From the NCBI GenBank assembly GCA_007126175.1, contig SLBU01000018.1:1-6043 (forward strand): DNA of 6,043 bases. Reading direction: 5' to 3'. Position numbers and translations under genes: made by a program. This stretch comes from Kiritimatiellia bacterium. GTDB taxonomy: Bacteria > Verrucomicrobiota > Kiritimatiellia > UBA8416. Of this stretch, positions 1 to 5,060 are shown one piece after another. The first letter of the stretch is position 1, and the number at the start of each line of letters is the position of its first letter. Below the pieces are notes generated by a model that did not search any database, was not told the DNA's origin, and worked only from the letters and a program-made list of their open reading frames with translations.

Positions 1-6
1 AAGAGG
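1..6 (+). promoter_or_regulatory. Ribosome binding site of gmhA
   Basis: AAGAGG lies 6 bases before the GTG at 13. The nearby ATG at 8 is followed directly by TAG and cannot be the start, so this site supports the GTG. Any promoter for the row of genes lies left of the window. Confidence 0.55.
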
Positions 7-12
7 TATGTA

Positions 13-615
13 GTGGATCAGGAAAGTTTCCGGGGGCATATACGGACCCAGTTGCAGGCGAGTGCCGAGGGAATTCTGGCGCTGCAGCAGCAGATCGCTG
101 TGATCGAGCGTGGCGCGGAGTTGTTGATCGAGACCCTGCGGCGTGGTGGCGCGGTGTTGACGGCCGGCAATGGGGGCAGTGCTGCCGAGGCGATGCACAT
201 GGCTGAGGAGTTGACGGGGCGTTTTCGTGGCAACCGTCGCTCGCTGCCAGGCATTGCCTTGAATGCAGACGGGACCCTGCTTACTTGTGTGGGGAACGAT
301 TTCGGATTCGATGCAATTTTTGCGCGTCAGATCGAGGGGCTGGGCCGTGCCGGTGACCTGCTCGTGCTTTTCAGTACGAGTGGACAAGCAGAGAATCTGG
401 TGCTGGCGTTACGGGAGGCACGGAAAAAGCAGATGCTGGTGGTGGGGTTGCTGGGGCGCGACGGGGGTCGTGTCGCTGGGTTGTGCGATGTGGAGGTCGT
501 GGTGCCAGGGATGGCAACGGAGCGCATGCAGGAAGCACAGCAAGTTGTGATGCATATCTGGTTGGATGCGATCGAGGCGGCCTTTGCGGGCGAGGGGGGG
601 GAGGCGTGCGTATGA
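13..615 (+). CDS. gmhA: Phosphoheptose (sedoheptulose 7-phosphate) isomerase, GmhA family
   Basis: This cytoplasmic SIS-domain enzyme converts D-sedoheptulose 7-phosphate to D-glycero-D-manno-heptose 7-phosphate, the first step toward the ADP-heptose of the lipopolysaccharide inner core. The 200-aa length fits the family (about 190-200). Visible signatures are GNGGS at residues 52-56, the helix containing H62 and E66 (MHMAEELTGR), GNDFGF at 94-99, STSG at 121-124 and GRDGG near 148-152. Near the C-terminus, Q173 and H181 complete the set matching E. coli H61, E65, Q172 and H180, which bind zinc, so the enzyme should be active. The start is GTG at 13, preceded by AAGAGG. The last codons run through eight G residues and the stop overlaps the next start (ATGA), implying translational coupling. 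No other heptose-pathway gene is in the window. A different SIS isomerase is possible but unlikely given the match along the whole length. Confidence 0.93.
   Translation: MDQESFRGHIRTQLQASAEGILALQQQIAVIERGAELLIETLRRGGAVLTAGNGGSAAEAMHMAEELTGRFRGNRRSLPGIALNADGTLLTCVGNDFGFDAIFARQIEGLGRAGDLLVLFSTSGQAENLVLALREARKKQMLVVGLLGRDGGRVAGLCDVEVVVPGMATERMQEAQQVVMHIWLDAIEAAFAGEGGEACV
600..604 (+). promoter_or_regulatory. Ribosome binding site inside the end of gmhA
   Basis: GGAGG sits 7 bases before the ATG at 612 and is preceded by more G residues (the run is 594-601). It is a strong Shine-Dalgarno sequence embedded in the last gmhA codons. It supports 612 as the start of the exported-protein gene, although its frame is open further upstream. 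Confidence 0.7.
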
Positions 616-1370
616 GAAAGCAATGGTGGGTGGGTACGTGCATGCTGTTTTTGGGGATTTTGCCTGTGATGGGGCAAGTGCGTATGGGGATCACGCTGCC
701 GCGTCGCTCGTATGTGGTGGGAGAATCGATTGCGGCCACGGTTGTGGTGCAAAGTCAGAGTCCGATGCCGCTGGTGCTGGGGCGTGAACATCATAATGCG
801 GAGCTCTTGTTGGAGATCAGCAGCAATCAAGGCGGGCGTGGTCGCCAACCTGAACGGAAGCGTGTGCAACGGGATATTGTGATCATGCCCGGCACGACGA
901 TGCGGGATATTGTCGAAATTACGTCGTTGTACAACTTTCTCGGGCCGGGCAATTACCGGCTGCATGCCGTGCTGTTGCATGAGGGGGCCGGTTATTTGTC
1001 GGCCACGTTCGCATTTGATGTTGTGCGTGGTATCGAGATGCGCGCATTGCGCCAGATGTTGCCAGGCTATAGCGATATTGAGTTGGTGTATAGTTTTCGC
1101 TATGCCAGCCGTGAGGGGCGGGAAGAGGCGTTTATGGTGATCGAGTCCCCTGATGGCCGTTCGCTGTTCGGTACGTTTGCGTTGGGCCCGCTCTTACGGT
1201 TATACCAACCGGTGATACGCGCACGGGCTGACGGAACGGTGGCGGTTGTGCATCAATCGGGGCGGAACCGGTTTTCACGGTCGATCTTCAGGGTGGATCG
1301 TGGGGGTGCCGAGTTTGTGGAACAGCGGCATTTTCGTTCGGACGGGAGTCTGATTTCGCAAGATCGATAG
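612..1370 (+). CDS. Predicted exported protein of unknown function, coupled to gmhA
   Basis: I do not recognise this 252-aa protein. It begins with MRK, then a hydrophobic stretch at about residues 5-20 and a plausible signal-peptidase site after VMG (residues 19-21). C10 lies too early and in the wrong context for a lipoprotein signal. The export target is probably the periplasm. The mature part has alternating hydrophobic residues suggesting beta-strands: residues 27-48 and 62-70, then 113-138 ending in a stretch like AFDVV, resembling an immunoglobulin-like sandwich of the kind that binds or modulates other envelope proteins. A basic polar stretch (about 71-88, QGGRGRQPERKR) looks like a loop. 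The C-terminal half (155-245) has further short strand-like repeats of aromatic and basic residues. No catalytic motif is visible. The start is fixed by the signal peptide, the ATGA overlap and a strong GGAGG. Its position between gmhA and a sensor kinase hints at an envelope role, which is inference only. Confidence 0.85.
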   Translation: MRKQWWVGTCMLFLGILPVMGQVRMGITLPRRSYVVGESIAATVVVQSQSPMPLVLGREHHNAELLLEISSNQGGRGRQPERKRVQRDIVIMPGTTMRDIVEITSLYNFLGPGNYRLHAVLLHEGAGYLSATFAFDVVRGIEMRALRQMLPGYSDIELVYSFRYASREGREEAFMVIESPDGRSLFGTFALGPLLRLYQPVIRARADGTVAVVHQSGRNRFSRSIFRVDRGGAEFVEQRHFRSDGSLISQDR

Positions 1371-1374
1371 GAGA
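1369..1374 (+). promoter_or_regulatory. Ribosome binding site of the hybrid kinase gene
   Basis: AGGAGA overlaps the TAG stop of the preceding gene (1368-1370) and lies 4 bases before the ATG at 1379. A ribosome finishing the exported-protein gene would stop on this site, so the two genes are probably co-translated from one transcript. Confidence 0.6.
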
Positions 1375-1378
1375 CATT

Positions 1379-3037
1379 ATGCAGAAGCAGCAAGCCTCCC
1401 CGAACAGGGGTGATTTAGCGCGTACCATGCGCATTGAGTTGGATGATCGGGAACATAAGATCCGCCAGAATGGTGACACCGTAAAGATCATGTTACCTGA
1501 TCAGGGGATAGGCACGACATCGTTCCAGCAGAATCTGCGAACCTCCGCAGCGGAGCAAGGATATTTGAGCGACTATCAGCGTTTGTTGCAGAGTGTATAT
1601 GATGCGGTACTGATAACGGATGCAAGTGGCGTGGTACGTGAATGCAATCATCGGGCCGAATCCTTCTTTCGCTATCCGTCCGATGAATTACTGGGCATGC
1701 GGGTGCCACGGTTGATTGCGGGGGCTGACGATGCCGTGATTGGCACGATTCGCAAAAATCTCATCGAGCATCGTTATACCTTGATCGAGGGTACCTGCCG
1801 GCGGCGCGATGGCAGTTCGTTCCCCTCCGAGATTGCGGTGAACCGTCTCGATACCGAGCAAGAGGGCCGGTTGTGTTTTTTTGTGCGCGATATTTCGATT
1901 CGCAAGCGAGCCCAGGATGCCTTGGAAGAGGCAATTCTGAAACTCGAGCAGCATGATCGCAATCGCTCGCAATTTATCTCGAATGTTTCGCATGAGCTGC
2001 GAACACCATTGACTTCGATGATTTATGCCATCAATAACATGCTGCGTGGGGTCACGGGGGTATTGAATGACGATCAAACCCGCTATCTGGAGATGTTACT
2101 GGGAGATTCGCGTCGTCTGCTGGTTACCGTCAATGATATTCTGGATCTGCGCAAGATCGAGAATCAAACGCTCACGCTGGTAAAGGCACGCATGCCATTC
2201 GGGCGTTTGGTGCAGGGCAGTGCCGATTCGCTACAGGTGCAGGCTGAACAGAGGGGGATCACGCTGGATGTGACGCTGGATGAGAAGCTGTGGTTTGTCA
2301 ACTGCGATGCCCAGAAGATCGAGCGTGTGGTATTGAATCTGGTTGGCAATGCCCTGAAATTCACGGCGGAGGGTGGGCATATCTGGGTGCGGTTAAAAGA
2401 GGATCCTGCGTTGCCGGATTATGTGCGCGTTACGGTGGATGATGATGGTGTCGGCATCCCCGCCAAGGATCTGGCACGTGTCACAGAACGCTATTACACG
2501 GTTGGCGAACAACCCAGTGGGTCCGGGCTGGGGTTGGCGATATCAAAGGAAATCATTCAACTTCACAGTGGTTCGTTGGAGGTGGAGAGTCCGCCGCCGG
2601 GCGTAGCCCACGGTACGCGGATCTGGTTCCGGTTGCCGGTGGCCCCTGCACCTGCGGTACTGATCGTGGACGATGAGCCTGGTGTCTGTGAGAAGCTTTC
2701 GGAGCAGGTTAGCCGGCAGGGGTATCGTGTGCTGTGTGCTGCCACGGGGGAGGATGCCTTACGGCGCATTGATACAGAGGTCCCGGATGTTGTGGTGCTG
2801 GATATGTCCTTGCCCGATATGGAAGGTAGTGAAGTCATTATCCGACTGAAGAGCGATGCCGCTACCGGGCGGATTCCTGTTCTAGCGATGACAGGGGCGC
2901 CGCTGGGGCGTAACAAGGAAGATATCCTGCGCAACTTCGGCGTGAATATTATATCAAAACCGTGGAATGAGGCAGAGTTGCTCGATGGGTTGGTGAATGC
3001 TTTTCTGGGGGGGCTGCCCTTTGCGCAGCGCCCCTGA
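1379..3037 (+). CDS. Soluble hybrid sensor histidine kinase: PAS, HisKA, HATPase_c, receiver
   Basis: This 552-aa kinase should autophosphorylate on a histidine in response to a signal read by its PAS domain and pass the phosphate to its own receiver or a partner. Residues 1-60 are polar and unassigned. A PAS domain covers about 65-175, ending in the usual VRDISIRKRAQ linker and a short helix. The HisKA H-box SHELRTP is at 204-210, with H205 as phospho-acceptor. ATP-binding boxes are N (N320-N324), G1 (DDDGVGI, 354-360) and G2 (GSGLGLAI, 381-388). The receiver occupies about 426-545, with D431/D432, phospho-acceptor D475, T505 and K527 all present. No membrane segment is visible, so the signal is cytoplasmic (ligand, redox or protein partner). 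The PAS lacks an obvious cofactor-binding motif. Its nearest likely partner is the double-receiver protein downstream. No HPt domain occurs in this window. The start at ATG 1379 follows AGGAGA. Confidence 0.95.
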   Translation: MQKQQASPNRGDLARTMRIELDDREHKIRQNGDTVKIMLPDQGIGTTSFQQNLRTSAAEQGYLSDYQRLLQSVYDAVLITDASGVVRECNHRAESFFRYPSDELLGMRVPRLIAGADDAVIGTIRKNLIEHRYTLIEGTCRRRDGSSFPSEIAVNRLDTEQEGRLCFFVRDISIRKRAQDALEEAILKLEQHDRNRSQFISNVSHELRTPLTSMIYAINNMLRGVTGVLNDDQTRYLEMLLGDSRRLLVTVNDILDLRKIENQTLTLVKARMPFGRLVQGSADSLQVQAEQRGITLDVTLDEKLWFVNCDAQKIERVVLNLVGNALKFTAEGGHIWVRLKEDPALPDYVRVTVDDDGVGIPAKDLARVTERYYTVGEQPSGSGLGLAISKEIIQLHSGSLEVESPPPGVAHGTRIWFRLPVAPAPAVLIVDDEPGVCEKLSEQVSRQGYRVLCAATGEDALRRIDTEVPDVVVLDMSLPDMEGSEVIIRLKSDAATGRIPVLAMTGAPLGRNKEDILRNFGVNIISKPWNEAELLDGLVNAFLGGLPFAQRP

Positions 3038-3044
3038 GGGGTGC
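3028..3044 (+). terminator. Weak hairpin at the end of the kinase gene
   Basis: GCGCCCC (3028-3034) can pair with GGGGTGC (3038-3044), with one G-T pair and the TGA stop codon as a three-base loop. No T-run follows within 10 bases, so it is not a standard intrinsic terminator. It may only slow transcription or protect the mRNA end. Confidence 0.2.
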
Positions 3045-3142
3045 ACGGAAATCCTTTGACTTTCGTGTATGAAATCGGGATGGTATTTGGAAATGAGGCT
3101 GTCCGATACAGGCAGTATGGTCCGGTATAAGGAGATATGATT
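3038..3142 (+). promoter_or_regulatory. Longest intergenic gap; possible internal promoter for the receiver gene
   Basis: This 105-base gap is the only one between plus-strand genes large enough for a promoter. TTGACT at 3056-3061 resembles a -35 box, but the best -10-like sequence (TGGTAT, 3081-3086) matches the consensus at three of six positions and is 19 bases away. An imperfect inverted repeat, ATAC (3106-3109) and GTAT (3115-3118) extended by CC and GG with one bulged G, could be an operator or chance. The right end holds the ribosome binding site AAGGAG (3129-3134). A promoter is possible but unproven. Confidence 0.25.
3129..3134 (+). promoter_or_regulatory. Ribosome binding site that decides the receiver-protein start
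   Basis: AAGGAG ends 2 bases before the ATG at 3137 but 8 bases before the in-frame ATG at 3143. The second spacing is normal and the first is too short, so translation most likely begins at 3143 with MADD. Confidence 0.65.
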
Positions 3143-3916
3143 ATGGCCGATGATGCAAAACGCAAGCTGTTGCTTGTGGATGATGACACAAGTTTGCTCG
3201 TTACCCTGCGTGATTTTCTGCATTTTGAAGGGTACGACGTGGTGACGGCAGAGAGTGGTGAGAAGGCACTGGCCGTGCTTGCCGAGACGGCACCGGACCT
3301 GATTATTCTCGACATGAGCATGCCCGGTATGGGGGGCATTGGCTTTCTGAAGGAGATCCTGCAAAAGGATGGCAAACCGCGCTATCCGGTGTTGGTTCTG
3401 ACGGCGCGTGCCAATATGGCCGAATTCTTTTCGAATGTCGAAGTGGATGGTTTCATTGCCAAGCCCTGTGATCCGCAGGATTTATTGATGGAGGTAACGC
3501 GGATCATCTTTCTGCGGCGCGGCGAGCAGCAGGCGGCGGCCAACGGAATGCGCAGGCGGCTGGTGCTGGGGGAGTCTGATATGGGGCTGGCAGCGAACCT
3601 TACGAAATGGTTACGCGACAATGGGCATCTGGTGGAGCACTGTATCAAAGGACCCGAGGCTTTGGAGTCAGCCATTGTCAAACGTCCGGATGTGATTGTG
3701 TTGAATGAGATGCTGGACGGGATGAATGGCTCGGCGGTTGCGGAGATGTTGGGCGTGATGCCCAACACCAAGACCATTCCAATAGTGCTGTATTCGGCGG
3801 ATGGGCGGACGTTTAAGCCTGTCGCCGCGAATCGTGATGGTGGTGGGGTTGTGGCGTTGGTGCCGTCGATTGATGTAGACGAGGTGGGGCGGCGGGTACA
3901 TGCTGTTTTTGCCTGA
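3143..3916 (+). CDS. Response regulator of two receiver domains, the second degenerate, no output domain
   Basis: This 257-aa cytoplasmic protein consists of two receiver domains and no DNA-binding or enzymatic domain. Receiver 1 (about residues 7-123) is canonical: acidic cluster D13-D15, phospho-acceptor D57 in IILDMSMPG, T87 in VLTA and K107 in IAKP. Receiver 2 (about 138-257) keeps the fold pattern but not the chemistry: the acidic pocket is reduced to E144 and D146, the acceptor is N188 (VIVLNEML, codon AAT at 3704-3706), S218 replaces the threonine, and a proline near 241 stands where lysine is expected. It is therefore probably a pseudo-receiver used for dimerisation or protein binding. 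The neighbouring hybrid kinase is the likely phosphate donor to D57. Output would be through protein contacts, or transfer to an HPt elsewhere. ATG 3137 is in frame but too close to the ribosome binding site, so 3143 is preferred. Confidence 0.92.
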   Translation: MADDAKRKLLLVDDDTSLLVTLRDFLHFEGYDVVTAESGEKALAVLAETAPDLIILDMSMPGMGGIGFLKEILQKDGKPRYPVLVLTARANMAEFFSNVEVDGFIAKPCDPQDLLMEVTRIIFLRRGEQQAAANGMRRRLVLGESDMGLAANLTKWLRDNGHLVEHCIKGPEALESAIVKRPDVIVLNEMLDGMNGSAVAEMLGVMPNTKTIPIVLYSADGRTFKPVAANRDGGGVVALVPSIDVDEVGRRVHAVFA

Positions 3917-3925
3917 TTGCATGAG

Positions 3926-3931
3926 AAGGGG
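3926..3931 (+). promoter_or_regulatory. Ribosome binding site that decides the NrdR start
   Basis: AAGGGG lies 8 bases before the ATG at 3940. An in-frame GTG at 3931 overlaps this site and would add MGN before the conserved MRCP, so it is not the likely start. Confidence 0.6.
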
Positions 3932-3939
3932 TGGGCAAC

Positions 3940-4395
3940 ATGCGCTGTCCGAAATGTTCGCATACGGAAGATAAGGTACTGGATAGCCGCATATCGCGTA
4001 ATGGTGACGCGACCCGGCGTCGGCGGAGCTGCTTGAGTTGCGGGTATCGGTTCACGACCTACGAAGAGGTGTTGCGTGCGCATCTGAAGGTAATCAAGAC
4101 CGATGGTCGGCATGAAGCATTCGATCGCCAGAAGCTTCTTAGCGGGATTGAGCGCGCTTGCGAGAAGCGTGCAATCAGTTCGATGGAAATCGAGAATCTG
4201 GTGGATGCGCTGGTGGATGAGGTCGAGAGTGAATACGAGCGCGAAGTCAGTAGCGATATTCTCGGGCAGAAGGTGATGGATCGCCTGGAGAAGCTCGACG
4301 AGGTAGCGTTTGTGCGGTTTGCTTCCGTGTACCGTCGTTTTCGAGATGTGAATCAATTTGTGAATGCGATTCAGGACATGATTGGTAAGACGTGA
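3940..4395 (+). CDS. nrdR: Transcriptional repressor NrdR (zinc ribbon plus ATP-cone)
   Basis: NrdR represses ribonucleotide reductase operons by binding paired NrdR boxes. Its ATP-cone reads the ATP/dATP balance and sets its oligomeric state. The 151-aa length is typical. The N-terminal zinc ribbon has C3 and C6 in MRCPKC and C31 and C34 in CLSCGY, separated by the family-typical DSR and a basic RRRR stretch. The sequence RFTTYEE (37-43) leads into the ATP-cone (about 49-139), which contains VIKTDGR, then FDRQKLLSGI, and ends in FVRFASVYRRF. The start is ATG 3940, since the family begins MRCP and the ribosome binding site fits. It follows the receiver gene by 23 bases and overlaps the next gene by GTGA. 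No ribonucleotide reductase gene or clear NrdR box is in the window, so its targets lie elsewhere. Confidence 0.96.
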   Translation: MRCPKCSHTEDKVLDSRISRNGDATRRRRSCLSCGYRFTTYEEVLRAHLKVIKTDGRHEAFDRQKLLSGIERACEKRAISSMEIENLVDALVDEVESEYEREVSSDILGQKVMDRLEKLDEVAFVRFASVYRRFRDVNQFVNAIQDMIGKT

Positions 4396-5036
4396 TCTGG
4401 ATTCCGGAAACGGTACGTAGCGAATCTTCGCTAAAGGCTTACATTAAGGATTACCTTCTGCGCAAGGGGCTGCTGGATGTGGCAGTGGGTGCTGATTGCG
4501 TTGAGGATCTGAGTCATTCGCTTTCCGAATATCTGGAGCACACGTCGGATCGTGCCGGTTTTTTTGTGGAAGATGGCAATCTGCTGGTGCTGGCTTCTCA
4601 GGCGTTGCGGTCGGTAGGGGAGCGTCGGGCTGCCACAAGAATGCTGATGCTCGGGAGCGGGTTTGCCCGTCCCGTATCCTGGCTGGTAACCGAGCAAGAT
4701 GCAGGATGGACATTGGATGTGTCGCGCATTGCCCAGGAGGCGCACGGTGGCTTGGAAATTCTTTTTTTTCGTTGCTTGCATGCTGCGTTGGAAGCATTGG
4801 CGGAAGCTTGGGCCGTGGATGGAAATAGGGGCGTACTTGTTTTACAAGGTGTCGAGCAAGCTGGTGCGGCGGTGTTGGGGCATCCTGTGTCCTCTCGCCC
4901 TGTGCAGGCTTTTGTGGCCGATGTGGAGGCCGCTTGCCGGGCGCGTCTGCGGCTACTGGCGGAGCGTCATGGCTGGTCAGGGACGCCCCAACTACTTACT
5001 GGCACATTAGGAAGAAAAGCCGGAAATCGGCGATAG
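4392..5036 (+). CDS. Unknown 214-aa soluble protein translationally coupled to nrdR
   Basis: I do not recognise this protein. It starts at GTG 4392, whose last two bases begin the nrdR stop (GTGA). No good Shine-Dalgarno precedes it, so translation probably depends on ribosomes ending nrdR. No signal peptide or membrane segment is evident. Residues 11-75 look helical (LKAYIKDYLLRKGL, then LSHSLSEYLEH), followed by LLVLASQALRSVGERRAA. Residues 84-112 look strand-like (PVSWLVT, GWTLDV). Residues 120-142 form a strong amphipathic helix (LFFRCLHAALEALAEAW), and another basic helix covers 175-193. The cysteines (C36, C128, C182) are too spread for a zinc site. The C-terminus is basic (GRKAGNRR). 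Two T-runs (7 and 8 bases) occur in the coding sequence. Coupling to nrdR suggests related expression, but a shared function is inference. The end is 15 bases from the convergent reductase gene. Confidence 0.82.
   Translation: MIWIPETVRSESSLKAYIKDYLLRKGLLDVAVGADCVEDLSHSLSEYLEHTSDRAGFFVEDGNLLVLASQALRSVGERRAATRMLMLGSGFARPVSWLVTEQDAGWTLDVSRIAQEAHGGLEILFFRCLHAALEALAEAWAVDGNRGVLVLQGVEQAGAAVLGHPVSSRPVQAFVADVEAACRARLRLLAERHGWSGTPQLLTGTLGRKAGNRR
5011..5031 (-). terminator. Candidate short terminator for the aldo/keto reductase gene
   Basis: Read on the minus strand, GCCG (5031-5028) pairs with CGGC (5022-5019) around a five-base loop and is followed directly by TTTTCTTC. It lies about 20 bases past the reductase stop, inside the last codons of the unknown plus-strand gene. 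The four-base-pair stem is short, so the call is tentative. Confidence 0.3.
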
Positions 5037-5046
5037 GTGCCAACCA

Positions 5047-5060
5047 TTGGGCTAGCCCAA
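5047..5060. repeat. Perfect 14-base palindrome between convergent genes
   Basis: TTGGGCTAGCCCAA reads the same on both strands. It covers the last codons and stop (CTA on the plus strand, 5052-5054) of the reductase gene and most of the 15-base gap. As a hairpin it gives five base pairs with a CTAG loop, and no T-run follows on either strand. It may be a transcript end structure, a protein site or chance. Confidence 0.4.

Noticed and set aside
3056..3086. TTGACT with a downstream -10-like sequence as a sigma-70 promoter.
   Set aside because: The -10 match is only three of six at a 19-base spacing. I mention it within the gap entry but do not call a promoter.
2563..3375. Minus-strand open frame of 270 codons opposite the kinase receiver and the start of the double-receiver gene.
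   Set aside because: It is antisense to two verified domains and has Ser/Pro-rich composition typical of a shadow frame.
3917..3939. NrdR-box-like operator before nrdR, or elsewhere in the window.
   Set aside because: I saw no pair of sequences resembling the known ACACTATATATTGTGT-type boxes. The 23-base gap before nrdR holds only the ribosome binding site.
3382..4356. Minus-strand open frame of 324 codons across the double-receiver gene and nrdR.
   Set aside because: It crosses two genes with clear conserved motifs and gives a protein rich in Pro, Thr, Ser and Arg with no recognisable domain.
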